Shown here piece after piece: positions 16,608 to 25,190 of a stretch of 46,477 bases of DNA. The notes below the pieces were generated by a model that was not told the origin of the DNA, ran no database searches, and saw only the letters and a list, made by a program, of their open reading frames with translations. Numbering within the stretch: position 1 is the stretch's first letter; every line of letters starts with the position of its first letter. The position numbers and the translations under genes are program-made. Source of the DNA: Desulfuromusa sp. GTDB taxonomy: Bacteria > Desulfobacterota > Desulfuromonadia > Desulfuromonadales > Geopsychrobacteraceae. Location of the stretch: positions 1-46,477 of the forward strand of contig JAKIUD010000021.1 in NCBI GenBank assembly GCA_021647765.1. The letters run 5' to 3'.

Positions 16608-18036
16608 TTGAATCCCTGTCGGATGTCGTACGCATACAAGCCATAAAACGGATCACAGCTTTCGATCTGCAAGCTAAGTAAAGGTGGACATAACTCGCCA
16701 AAATATTGCCTTTTTGATAACCCTCAATGTGATACGTTCCGCTGCGATTCTGCTTAAGTTGGTAAACCGTTTTCCAACCATCTTTGCCTGCCGGCGATTC
16801 AACCAGTTCAGAATAGTGGAATTCGTGACCACGAAAAACCTCCCCGCGACCGCCAAACAACGAATCTTTTTCCAGAGTCACTTCCACGTAACCAAGAGCC
16901 TTACGTTTTTCCAACATCCGTGTCCACACAGGTAACACACCGACCAGGGGAATTTTCTGCTGCGGTTGTTCAATCCCCCGGGTTAAATAGATCAAGCCGC
17001 CACACTCGGCATAGACGGGTCGACCACTTTGGCAGAAATTGGCGACCGACCTGAGCATTGAAACATTTTCTGCCAGTTGTTTAGCATAGACTTCCGGGTA
17101 ACCTCCACCTAGATACAGCCCATCAACATCGACCGGCAATGCGCCATCGCGCAGGGGCGAAAAAAATACCGGCTCACAGTGCAGAGACTTTAACAAGTTG
17201 AAAAAGTCAGCATAGTAAAAAAGAAACGCCTCATCTTTAGCCACCGCCAGCCGACATAACATTGGGGGTTCCGCTTGCACTGGATTCTTTGCCGGAAGCG
17301 AACTATCTTCCCAGCGCAAGGATCGTGCTGCACGTGCCTGGTTGAGGAACAAATCAAGATCAATCTGGTTTTCCGCCACATCTGCAAGCTGGTTAACCAA
17401 CTCTTCAGCTAGAGGCTGTTCCGGGGCGGAAACCAACCCAAGATGGCGGCTGGCAAGGGGTGGCAGGCTGTCACGGCGTACTGCGCCGACGAGGGGCGGT
17501 TGCCCTCCACTTGCCAAGGCTTTTTCCAGCAAATCAACATGGGAAGCAGAGCCACAGCGGTTGGCAATCACTCCGGTAACTTTTACCTGTGGTTCAAATT
17601 CGTGATATCCTTTCACTAAGGCAGCGATACTCCGCGCCATGCCGTGACTGTTGACAACCAGAGCGACCGGTACGTGCAGCCAGGTGGCAATTTCGGCACT
17701 ACTGCCGCAAAGACTTTCACTGCTACTACCATCAAACAACCCCATCACCCCCTCTATCAGGCTGATATCAGCAGATGCTGAAACTCGGCAGAACAGTTGC
17801 AGAACATCATTTTTTGTCATCATCCAGCCATCAAGATTATAACAGGGACGCCCCGAAACCTGAGCCAGATGTCCGGGATCGAGATAATCGGGACCCACCT
17901 TGAAAGTCTGAACCTTGAGACCACGTCGTCGCAATGCTGCAACCAGAGCCAGAGTGATGGAGGATTTTCCCACCCCGCTGTGCATCCCTGCAATCAATAT
18001 TCGCGGTCTGTTATAACCAACAGAGTTCAATGCCAT
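16600..18036 (-). CDS. cbiA: Cobyrinate a,c-diamide synthase
   Basis: A 478-residue enzyme that amidates the a and c side chains using ATP and glutamine. The N-terminal dethiobiotin-synthase-like domain has ILIAGMHSGVGKSSITLAL and VGPDYLDPGH; the C-terminal glutamine amidotransferase has LGGGYPE and the nucleophile region YAECGGLIYL. The ATG at 18036 is chosen; the frame extends to a TTG at 18078 but that lies in the terminator tail of the riboswitch. First gene of the leftward cbi operon. Confidence 0.94.
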   Translation of the reverse strand: MALNSVGYNRPRILIAGMHSGVGKSSITLALVAALRRRGLKVQTFKVGPDYLDPGHLAQVSGRPCYNLDGWMMTKNDVLQLFCRVSASADISLIEGVMGLFDGSSSESLCGSSAEIATWLHVPVALVVNSHGMARSIAALVKGYHEFEPQVKVTGVIANRCGSASHVDLLEKALASGGQPPLVGAVRRDSLPPLASRHLGLVSAPEQPLAEELVNQLADVAENQIDLDLFLNQARAARSLRWEDSSLPAKNPVQAEPPMLCRLAVAKDEAFLFYYADFFNLLKSLHCEPVFFSPLRDGALPVDVDGLYLGGGYPEVYAKQLAENVSMLRSVANFCQSGRPVYAECGGLIYLTRGIEQPQQKIPLVGVLPVWTRMLEKRKALGYVEVTLEKDSLFGGRGEVFRGHEFHYSELVESPAGKDGWKTVYQLKQNRSGTYHIEGYQKGNILASYVHLYLACRSKAVIRFMACMRTTSDRDSSE

Positions 18037-18076
18037 GCTGCAAACCAATAGAGGAATAAATGTTGTGTCAAAAAGC

Positions 18077-18114
18077 AAAAAAATCCCGAAGCCCCAATCT
18101 ACAGGCTCCGGGAT
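18077..18114 (-). terminator. Riboswitch-controlled terminator before cbiA
   Basis: On the minus strand ATCCCGGAGCC and GGCTTCGGGAT form a hairpin followed by a run of seven T, 40 bases before the cbiA start. It is the likely off-switch of the cbi operon. Confidence 0.88.
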
Positions 18115-18149
18115 AGCGTTTATTATCCTTGGATGTGTCTACCTGAGTT

Positions 18150-18300
18150 CTCATTCCACGGAGGACAGGCAGTTTTGGCTTAGCAGGGGTTAAGTCTCTG
18201 GCTTCAAGAGAAAATTTTCTCCGGTCACAGTGGCGGGTCCGTGACGGATTTGCACCGTCTGCCTTCGCCCCCATGCCATTAGTTTGATATTTGTTGATTA
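18150..18300 (-). promoter_or_regulatory. Cobalamin riboswitch upstream of the cbi operon
   Basis: The core GGTGCAAATCCGTC and GGACCCGCCACTGTGA is typical of the class. The B12 box is less regular than in the two neighbours: GCCAGAGACTTAACC instead of the usual GCCAGgAGACCTGCC form. Boundaries are approximate. It precedes the terminator at 18077-18114. Confidence 0.82.
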
Positions 18301-18390
18301 GAGAGTAGAAGTGGGACTGCTGCAAGAAAAAAATTCAAGCCACCGACAAACATGGTGACTCCATCCACATCTTCAGTTATTGTCTTATCA

Positions 18391-18560
18391 GATTTTCAGA
18401 TGCTCTGTATTGAGCTTAATAGGGAACCCGGTGAAAATCCGGGGCGGGCCCGCCGCTGTAACTGGGGACGAACGTTGCATTATGTCACTGTTTGCTAAAC
18501 GCAGATGGGAAGACGCAACTAGTAGATTGAACCAGAAGCCAGAAGACCTGTCTGAAAATC
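18391..18560 (+). promoter_or_regulatory. Cobalamin riboswitch upstream of cysG
   Basis: Outer stem GATTTTCAGA pairs with TCTGAAAATC. The core includes GGTGAAAATCCGGGGC, GGGCCCGCCGCTGTAA and the B12 box GCCAGAAGACCTGTC. It is divergent from the cbi operon riboswitch, so the region 18.1-18.6 kb is a two-way cobalamin control region. Confidence 0.95.
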
Positions 18561-18621
18561 AGAGCCTGCCTCCGTGGACAAGGGGTAATAATGCTCATAC
18601 TTTATTCGTGGAAAATCAGGG

Positions 18622-18662
18622 AATCCCCGAATCAATTCATTATTGGTTCGGGGATTTTTTTT
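18622..18662 (+). terminator. Riboswitch-controlled terminator before cysG
   Basis: Arms AATCCCCGAATCAAT and ATTGGTTCGGGGATT flank a five-base loop and are followed by eight T. The lower stem is close in sequence to the terminator in front of cbiK. Confidence 0.9.
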
Positions 18663-18696
18663 ACTCAACAACATCTCCGAAGGATAAGGAGACCAA

Positions 18697-20052
18697 ATGT
18701 TTTTCAACGGACAAAGTCGGCGCAAAAAAAAAGAGGGCTCGCTACCGTTACAATCTGGCTCAGCCTCGCTCACCCAATCGCAACAAGGAGCCAGGATGCG
18801 AAGCCTCCCTATACTGCTGACAAAACCGGAAATACTGTTAATTGGTGGGGGCAAAGTTGCGTTGCATAAAGCACGGATACTGTTAAAGAATGACGTCCCA
18901 TTCACCCTGATAGCTCCACAGATTTGCGCTGAACTATTGAATTTAGATATTTCCATTCAGAAAAAAAAGCTGCGTTGCAGAGATCTCGACCATGCCGGGA
19001 TTATTGTTGATGCGACCGGCAACCCTGATGTCACAAAACTCATCATGGAGAGAAAAAAACAATATAATTTTCTATTCAATTGCGTCGATCGTCCAGATCT
19101 TTGCGACTTCTACTTCTCTTCTCTGCTTAACTATGGAAACCTCAAAATTGCCGTATCAACAAATGGTTGCAGCCCATCCATCGGCCAGATCGTCAGAGAT
19201 AAAATTGCGACTATTATTCCCAACAATATTCATCTTTTGCTGGAAGATCAAAAGCTGCAAAGAAAGCAGGGAAATATCAACATCCCAAGGTCAAAAGAGC
19301 AGTGTAACAAACTGTTTTCAACTGTATATCTTATAGGTTGTGGACCTGGAGATGTCGACATGCTCACCATGAAAGCATATCGAACCATCCAGCAGATGGA
19401 TATTATTCTTTATGATCATCTGGTAACTCAAGAGATTCTCGACCTCATTCCGCCACGGGCACGGCGCATTCCGGTCGGCAAACAGAAAGGGGCACACAGT
19501 TTTCGGCAGGAACAGATCAATGAACTCATTCTTGAGCTGGCAAAATCAGGAGCAAAAATTGCGCGACTGAAAAGTGGCGATCCCTACATTTTTGGTCGCG
19601 GTGCAGAGGAAGCTGAATACCTGATCAAACGAGGTATCAGGGTTGAAGTTATCAGTGGTATCAGCTCAGCGATCGCCGGACCCAGCTGTGCTGGAATCCC
19701 ACCAACAGCACGTGGTTACGCCACAAATATGTCGATTGTTTCTGCCCACTCAGCTGGCAACAGAATCAACACCGACTGGCTTCCCCTGCTGAAAATTCCA
19801 AATCACACCACTATCGTTTTAATGGGTCTCAGTTTTGCTACCCGCATAGCACAAATGGCACTGGCGACAGGGGTCAACAAAGCGACCCCTGTCGCCATCG
19901 TTACCAACGCTTCACGCCCTGAGCAGCAGACCTTAATCACCGATATAGAGCATCTCCCTCAAACAGCCGAGCAAGCTCTGCGCCCGGCCATTATAGTCAT
20001 TGGAGACGTTGTCAATCTGCACCAGATCCTCGGTAATATGACAGTATCCTAG
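18697..20052 (+). CDS. cysG: Fused precorrin-2 dehydrogenase / uroporphyrinogen-III C-methyltransferase
   Basis: A 451-residue fusion in the cytoplasm that makes precorrin-2 and sirohydrochlorin, the entry to both sirohaem and cobalamin. The N-terminal NAD-binding domain (about 42-195) has EILLIGGGKVALHKA and later SPSIGQIVRDKI; the methyltransferase domain (about 207-451) has VYLIGCGPGDVDMLTMKA, KSGDPYIFGRGAEEA and VISGISSAIAG. Two starts are credible: ATG 18697 (AAGGAG before it) and ATG 18796 (also AAGGAG), the latter removing a 33-residue basic leader absent from the family. It lies under its own cobalamin riboswitch. Confidence 0.92.
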   Translation: MFFNGQSRRKKKEGSLPLQSGSASLTQSQQGARMRSLPILLTKPEILLIGGGKVALHKARILLKNDVPFTLIAPQICAELLNLDISIQKKKLRCRDLDHAGIIVDATGNPDVTKLIMERKKQYNFLFNCVDRPDLCDFYFSSLLNYGNLKIAVSTNGCSPSIGQIVRDKIATIIPNNIHLLLEDQKLQRKQGNINIPRSKEQCNKLFSTVYLIGCGPGDVDMLTMKAYRTIQQMDIILYDHLVTQEILDLIPPRARRIPVGKQKGAHSFRQEQINELILELAKSGAKIARLKSGDPYIFGRGAEEAEYLIKRGIRVEVISGISSAIAGPSCAGIPPTARGYATNMSIVSAHSAGNRINTDWLPLLKIPNHTTIVLMGLSFATRIAQMALATGVNKATPVAIVTNASRPEQQTLITDIEHLPQTAEQALRPAIIVIGDVVNLHQILGNMTVS

Positions 20053-20159
20053 GAACCTGTCCGAGAATACGTGGCGTAGCGAGAAATCGGCAGGTCGAGG
20101 ACAGATTTTCGTAAGGTTGAGAGCGGATTTTTTGTGTCAACAAGGTGTGCCGACAATTA
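20053..20159. other. Intergenic gap between converging cysG and btuR
   Basis: It contains an imperfect inverted repeat with CTGTCC at 20058-20063 and GGACAG at 20099-20104. This may be a terminator-like or REP-like element; there is no T-run. Confidence 0.35.
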
Positions 20160-20681
20160 TCAGAATTCAATCCCCGCACGCGCAGGGATGCCACTCTCCA
20201 GAGCATGCTTATGCGGCACCATTTCGGTTACAGTATCGGCCATCTCAATTATTGCAGTCGTTGCGTTGCGACCTGTCAGGACAATATTGAGATCATCACG
20301 AGCACTTTTCACCGCATCAAGAACCTGCATTTCTGCAATCAGCCCGCAGCTGACCGCACCACAGATTTCGTCAAGAATCAGAAGATCATATTTGCCACCC
20401 TGCATCGCCTGGTTGGCAAGGACAAAAGCGTTCTGTGCCGCTTCTCGATGTACAGGATATCTAGGATGATCTGGTTTTGGTACAAACCCAAGTCCACACT
20501 GGCGGATATCAACACCCAGCTTATCCCGGAAACCGACCAGCTCACCGGTCGTGCTATCCGACTTCATAAACTGGAGGATTAAAATCCGTTGTCCATGACC
20601 CGCAGCTCGCAAAGCCATACCAAAAGCAGCTGTCGACTTGCCCTTGCCATCACCAGTAAAAATCAGGATATTTTTTGCCAT
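20160..20681 (-). CDS. cobO: Cob(I)alamin / cobyrinate adenosyltransferase (CobA/CobO type)
   Basis: A 173-residue BtuR/CobO/CobA enzyme that transfers the adenosyl group of ATP to the cobalt of corrinoids. The P-loop ILIFTGDGKGKSTAA is at the N-terminus, followed by ILILQFMKS and LLILDEICGAV; the C-terminus GIPARAGIEF matches the family's usual GIEF ending. Length is normal. No cobalamin riboswitch is seen directly in front of it. Confidence 0.92.
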   Translation of the reverse strand: MAKNILIFTGDGKGKSTAAFGMALRAAGHGQRILILQFMKSDSTTGELVGFRDKLGVDIRQCGLGFVPKPDHPRYPVHREAAQNAFVLANQAMQGGKYDLLILDEICGAVSCGLIAEMQVLDAVKSARDDLNIVLTGRNATTAIIEMADTVTEMVPHKHALESGIPARAGIEF

Positions 20682-20729
20682 AACTGTAGCTCCTAAAAAA
20701 ATAATAACGGTTTGGGATTCAACCCAGCA

Positions 20730-21020
20730 TTATTCATCGGCATCATACCCTTTTATTTTTTTCACATACGGACAATCATCTGGCAGGATGCCCGCTTGAA
20801 CCAGTTTAGGGGTTAAGCAGACACAGTCAAAGTTTAGCTCTGAGCGCCGATCATAAATACGACAAAGGTTCGTTTCTGTATCCAAGTATTGACACGGGGT
20901 TTCAGTATAAAATATTTTCCCACGATAGTCATATTTTTCATAACAACAACGACCACAATTGTCACAGGTATTTTCCCATTCCACTGAATCAATCAATATA
21001 TCGCTACCTTCATCAACCAT
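20730..21020 (-). CDS. YkgJ-like cysteine-cluster protein
   Basis: A 96-residue protein with the cluster CDNCGRCC (C19, C22, C25, C26) and further cysteines in TPCQYLD, LCRIYD, DCVC and DCPYV. This is the CxxCxxCC pattern of the YkgJ/UPF0153 family, thought to bind iron or zinc. It lies 48 bases upstream of cobO on the same strand and could be cotranscribed. Function unknown. Confidence 0.8.
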   Translation of the reverse strand: MVDEGSDILIDSVEWENTCDNCGRCCYEKYDYRGKIFYTETPCQYLDTETNLCRIYDRRSELNFDCVCLTPKLVQAGILPDDCPYVKKIKGYDADE

Positions 21021-21158
21021 TCTCTATTTCTATTTACTTATCAATATGATATTCCAGACCACTGCGCTCATATAACAGCAAAAACAGCTCGTTGACAATA
21101 TTTTAAAATTCACATACTTTGATCATTCAAAGGTAATTTTATCAGGAGAAGTAAATAT

Positions 21159-22307
21159 ATGCGCATAATGATTATTCTCTCTGCCTTGTTGATGCAACTT
21201 TGTTTAGGAGCAACCTACTCCTGGTCAGTCTACGTTCAACACCTCAAAGCGCTCGTTGGTATATCCCAAACCCAGGCACAAATCCCTTTTTCCATCTTCT
21301 ATTTCGTCTTTCCTCTGACGATGATTTTTTCCGGTACACTAGTCGACAAATTTGGCCCCCGAATTGCGGCAATCAGTGGTGGGCTTTTATTTGGCAGCGG
21401 CTGGTTAATCTCTTCTCTGGGGATTAATAATTTCGCCTACACTATCCTGGGAAACGGCATCATTGCAGGTGTCGGAGCCGGAATAGCATATATTGTTCCC
21501 ATCTCAACCTGCATTAAATGGTTCCCTAACAACAAGGGGCTTGTCACCGGTATTGCTGTTGCCGGATTTGGTGGCGGAGCGGCACTGGTCAGCACCGTTG
21601 CAGGCTATTTACTCGAACTTAATTTCACCCCTTTTGCACTCTTTGGCTATTTCGGCATTGCCTTCATGTTTTTAATCGTTTTTTCCGGATTCTTCATGCA
21701 GAATCCACCCAATTTTTCAAAAGCCGATGCAGTAAAATTCAGCTTTCGTGAAGTCCTTAGCGATAAACGCTTCATTATCCTTTATTTTGCGATGTTTACC
21801 GGGCTGGCGGCCGGGTTTGCTATCAATGCAAATATCAAAGAGCTTTATAAATCGGCAACATTGATGACTGGTGTCAGCGCAGTTTCCTTTTTTGCTATAG
21901 CAAACGCCGCCGGAAGAGTCATATGGGGGAGCATATTTGACCGATTCAACAGCCGCCTGATTATTCAGCTTAATCTTCTCTCACAAGCGCTGCTGCTGTT
22001 TGCTTCTCCATTTATTTTAACCTCTTCTCTTGGATTACAAATTTTTGCGCTGACCGCTGGATTTAACTATGGCGGAGTTTTGGTCGTATACGCTGGTTCT
22101 GTTGCCAGAATATGGGGGGCAGACAAAGTTGGATCTATTTATGGCTGGCTGTTCTCCGCCAATATTCCCGGTGCAGTGGCTCCCCTGTTTGCCGGTTATT
22201 TTTATGATATTACCGGCAGCTTTACGGTTCCGATGTCCATTATTGCAACCATAATTCTGTCAGCCATTATTCTTCTTAATTTCAATAAAAATAGTTTCGT
22301 TACTTGA
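21159..22307 (+). CDS. MFS transporter, OFA (oxalate/formate antiporter-like) family
   Basis: A 382-residue membrane protein with about twelve hydrophobic segments. The N-terminus with GATYSWSVYVQHL, the DKFGPRIAAISGGLL loop and the second-half DRFNSRLIIQ loop fit the OFA branch, which moves small carboxylates such as formate, oxalate or lactate. AGGAGA precedes the ATG. It is transcribed away from the YkgJ gene. Substrate cannot be told. Confidence 0.82.
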   Translation: MRIMIILSALLMQLCLGATYSWSVYVQHLKALVGISQTQAQIPFSIFYFVFPLTMIFSGTLVDKFGPRIAAISGGLLFGSGWLISSLGINNFAYTILGNGIIAGVGAGIAYIVPISTCIKWFPNNKGLVTGIAVAGFGGGAALVSTVAGYLLELNFTPFALFGYFGIAFMFLIVFSGFFMQNPPNFSKADAVKFSFREVLSDKRFIILYFAMFTGLAAGFAINANIKELYKSATLMTGVSAVSFFAIANAAGRVIWGSIFDRFNSRLIIQLNLLSQALLLFASPFILTSSLGLQIFALTAGFNYGGVLVVYAGSVARIWGADKVGSIYGWLFSANIPGAVAPLFAGYFYDITGSFTVPMSIIATIILSAIILLNFNKNSFVT

Positions 22308-22403
22308 TAATGACGACAAAAAAGCGTTGACTCTACTATATAAATTCGCTATTAGTACGTGTTCTGAATTTGGACTATAAGTATAAATCTAGGAGGAAAA
22401 AAT

Positions 22404-22688
22404 ATGCAGTGCCAAACGGTTCTTGCCGGTACCGAGTGTAGTTTCTGGAAAAAATCTGGTTGTGTTGCCCCTAATGGCAGCTGCCAGGTTATTGTCGAAG
22501 AGTGTCAGGGTTGTGATAGAATCACCGCAGGAACGATTGGCGATGTCTGTACAGCATACCCGGATCCCGCAGCAAAATGGGCTAATGGGTTGTGTAATTT
22601 TGCAACCCACAAAAAGGTTGACCTTAAAACCGATGATGTACGGGTCAACCCACTCAAAGCTGCAAAACGGGCTGCTGCTGGTAAATAA
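22404..22688 (+). CDS. PxxKW family cysteine-rich protein
   Basis: A 94-residue protein with eight cysteines in pairs typical of a metal site (CQTVLAGTEC, GCVAPNGSC, ECQGC, VC, LC) and the motif PDPAAKW that names the family, found mainly in delta-proteobacteria. A strong AGGAGG lies seven bases before the ATG. It stands alone and is followed by a strong terminator. Function unknown. Confidence 0.85.
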   Translation: MQCQTVLAGTECSFWKKSGCVAPNGSCQVIVEECQGCDRITAGTIGDVCTAYPDPAAKWANGLCNFATHKKVDLKTDDVRVNPLKAAKRAAAGK

Positions 22689-22716
22689 GCAGATTCTTAA
22701 AAAATCAACAAATCAT

Positions 22717-22751
22717 AAAAAGGGCTGTCAAGATTTTTGGCAGCCCTTTTT
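22717..22751. terminator. Bidirectional terminator
   Basis: AAAAAGGGCTGTC and GGCAGCCCTTTTT form a stem with A- and T-runs on both sides, between two converging genes. Confidence 0.92.
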
Positions 22752-22753
22752 GT

Positions 22754-24712
22754 CTATTCTTTTTTTCTCTTTTCCCGTGGCCATCGACACAAATCTGGTC
22801 TGCCGATAGAAACAATCAGATCCCCCGCCTTAAAAACCAAATCTGCTGAAGGATTGGCGGTAAATTCCCCTTCTCGCAGTATTCCAACAACGGAGGCTCC
22901 TGTACTCTGTCGAACATCAAGTTGACGCAAGCTGTGACCAACCAATAAACTTTCTTCATCCAATTCTTCCCAACTTAATTCTATCAAATCCCGTGCCTTC
23001 TGAAGCAAACGGATATTATCCAAGCCCGCCCGATTATCAGATAATTGTTGATAATGATCCTGCCGGGAGGCATCGGTAAATTTTTGTATAATCGGTATCG
23101 GGATATTTAAATTCAGCAGAACCTGCCGCGCAATTTCCAAACCCGCCTCCAGTTCCGGTCGTATAACCATATATACGCCATCGGCATAGAGTGCTTCCAT
23201 CTGTTCTGCTCCGACTGAGCGAACAACGATATCCAAATCGGGATAATGTTGATGGACAAAATGGACAATTGCTTCAGTTGTCGTAATATGGGGAATCGTA
23301 ATCAAAAGCTGTCTTGCCTCGGCAAGATTAGCCGCGTCCAAAACAACCCGCTGAGCAGCATCGCCATAGATCGCAGGATAACCAAGACGTTTAAAATCCT
23401 CAATAGTGCGATGTCCCAGGTCGATAACAACGAAGGGAACTTCAAGTTGCGACAAAATATGTGCTACATGCCGGCCAACCCGACCACCTCCGGCAATAAT
23501 AATATGCTCATGTAGACCCTCTTGCGGAATATTAATTGACTCCAGAAGTTCTTTTTTGGAATGTCGCTGTTTCAGACGATAGAGTGGTACTGTAAGAGCC
23601 GAAACTGGTGGAGTCATTAACATGCTGATAATTGTCGCCGATAAAACGTAGGAATATTGCTCAAGGTTCAGAAAACCACCCTCTAGACCAACTCGACCTA
23701 ATACAAAAGAAAACTCACCAATCTGGAACATTCCCAGACCGACAGCCAGGGGAATAATATTACCGTAGCCGAAACTACGAACAATCCCTGCCAGGATCAA
23801 ACTTTTACCGATTGCAACCAACAACACAAGTTGTAGAACGCCTGACCAGTTTTCCAATAAAAAGGCTGGATCCAGAAGCATACCAACTGAAGTAAAGAAG
23901 AGGAGACCAAACAAGTCCCGCAAAGGGATAATATCGCTTAATGCCTGATGACCATAATCTGATTCACTTAACACCATGCCGGCAATAAACGCACCAAATG
24001 CAAAGGAAAGATTGAGCAGGTAAGTCACATAACCGATTCCTAGTCCAATCGTAATAATTGTCAGGAGAAACAATTCCCGGCAATTCCAGCGAGCAATCAT
24101 TGCCAGAAATTTCGGCAACAATCGAGTTCCCAGCAAAAACATGACTGCCAGAAAAGCTATTGATTTGAACAAAGCAAACCAAAGAACGGGCAGGCCTGCC
24201 GCAGGGTTGGACAATTGGGGAAGGAGAATCAACAGCAGAACAACAGCTAGATCTTGAACGATCAAGATACCGACCATCACCCGGCTCGATAAAGTTCCGA
24301 TCATCCCTTGAGCCATCAGGGTTTTCAGGATCACCATGGTACTGGAAAGAGAGATAAGGCCACCAAGCCAGAGGGATGGGTCAGTCTCCCAGCCAAGCCA
24401 AAGACCAATCAGGTAACCATAACCAATCGTCAACAAGATTTGAATCGAACCACCGATCAGCGCAACATATTTAACTGGCTTCAAATCCTGCAGTGAAAAT
24501 TCCAGACCCAGGGCAAACAGCAGCAGAGCAACCCCAATTTCTGCAAGTTTTTCAACGTCATGGGGATCAGTGACGAGACCCACTGAAAAAGGGCCAATAA
24601 TGACCCCGACAAGGAGGTAACCAAGCAATAATGGTTGACGCATTTTTTGCGCAATCAAGCCACCTAAAAGCGCCGCAACGATGATAATAATAATGTCAGC
24701 TGTTATTCCCAT
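22754..24712 (-). CDS. KefB/YbaL-type CPA2 cation:proton antiporter with RCK domains
   Basis: A 652-residue membrane protein. Residues 1 to about 390 hold twelve or so membrane segments of a Na+/K+:H+ exchanger (start GLIAQKMRQPLLLGYLLVG). A TrkA-N/RCK nucleotide-binding domain follows, with HIIIAGGGRVGRHVAHIL, and then a TrkA-C domain near the end (GASVVGILREGEFTANP). It probably exports potassium in response to a nucleotide or redox ligand. Upstream is a decayed YitT fragment on the same strand. Confidence 0.9.
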   Translation of the reverse strand: MGITADIIIIIVAALLGGLIAQKMRQPLLLGYLLVGVIIGPFSVGLVTDPHDVEKLAEIGVALLLFALGLEFSLQDLKPVKYVALIGGSIQILLTIGYGYLIGLWLGWETDPSLWLGGLISLSSTMVILKTLMAQGMIGTLSSRVMVGILIVQDLAVVLLLILLPQLSNPAAGLPVLWFALFKSIAFLAVMFLLGTRLLPKFLAMIARWNCRELFLLTIITIGLGIGYVTYLLNLSFAFGAFIAGMVLSESDYGHQALSDIIPLRDLFGLLFFTSVGMLLDPAFLLENWSGVLQLVLLVAIGKSLILAGIVRSFGYGNIIPLAVGLGMFQIGEFSFVLGRVGLEGGFLNLEQYSYVLSATIISMLMTPPVSALTVPLYRLKQRHSKKELLESINIPQEGLHEHIIIAGGGRVGRHVAHILSQLEVPFVVIDLGHRTIEDFKRLGYPAIYGDAAQRVVLDAANLAEARQLLITIPHITTTEAIVHFVHQHYPDLDIVVRSVGAEQMEALYADGVYMVIRPELEAGLEIARQVLLNLNIPIPIIQKFTDASRQDHYQQLSDNRAGLDNIRLLQKARDLIELSWEELDEESLLVGHSLRQLDVRQSTGASVVGILREGEFTANPSADLVFKAGDLIVSIGRPDLCRWPREKRKKE

Positions 24713-24723
24713 AGCGCTAAGTG

Positions 24724-24915
24724 TTACGCTCCGTGTCCTCGCCCCAGCATTTCGGCGGCATCCATAACAACCATAAAAGCATCAGGATCGTTGTTGTGTA
24801 TAATAATATCACGCAACAAGGCAATCTGCCACGCCTCAACGGTCACAAAAATCAAGGTTTTCTCCGCATCTTTATGCAGTCCTGTTCCGGTGAGAATAGC
24901 TCCCTGCTGCCTAGA
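24724..24915 (-). pseudogene. C-terminal remnant of a YitT-family membrane protein (DUF2179 domain)
   Basis: Reading the minus strand, an open stretch of about 63 codons runs from just after a TAA at 24916-24918 to TAA at 24724-24726. It has the pattern GAILTGTGLHKDAEKTL, then LRDIIIHNNDPDAF and MDAAEMLGRGH, which matches the soluble C-terminal DUF2179 domain of YitT proteins. The five membrane segments that should precede it are missing and no start codon is present, so this is a truncated gene. Confidence 0.72.
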
Positions 24916-24939
24916 TTAATCATCAATCCGCTCACTGAT

Positions 24940-25188
24940 TCAGGTTAAGATCTCAATCTGTTCCAGCCGCCAATGTGCTTCGGTCGGGCTGTAAACAAGT
25001 TCATACAGTGCCCCACCATCCGTCACATGAAAATAGATCAGGTGAACATCTCCACGCCGTTCTCGCCAGCTATTGGTCACCTGCTCTATGCGGTGCTGCC
25101 TACGCTGCAAATCGAACCAAACCGGTTTGATCTGTCCGCCAGGACCATGGATCACCCCAACCCGGATGCCATCGACCACTTCCCCCAC
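24940..25188 (-). CDS. Small hypothetical protein downstream of lexA
   Basis: An 82-residue reading frame starting with GTG two bases after the lexA stop, so probably cotranscribed. It has several aromatic residues in a beta-rich pattern (PVWFDLQRRQHRIEQV, NSWRERR, YELVY). It resembles small proteins of the DUF6504 type that sit near SOS polymerase genes, but this is only a weak impression. Start is uncertain, since the GTG has no clear ribosome site. Confidence 0.55.
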   Translation of the reverse strand: MGEVVDGIRVGVIHGPGGQIKPVWFDLQRRQHRIEQVTNSWRERRGDVHLIYFHVTDGGALYELVYSPTEAHWRLEQIEILT

Positions 25189-25190
25189 AA

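Noticed and set aside
16600..18078. cbiA start at 18078
   Set aside because: The TTG is in the T-run of the riboswitch terminator; the ATG at 18036 fits the family start.
20160..20200. REP-like ATCCC...GGGGAT stretch in the 3' end of cobO
   Set aside because: The encoded ending GIPARAGIEF is the normal C-terminus of the family, so it is coding sequence and not an inserted repeat.
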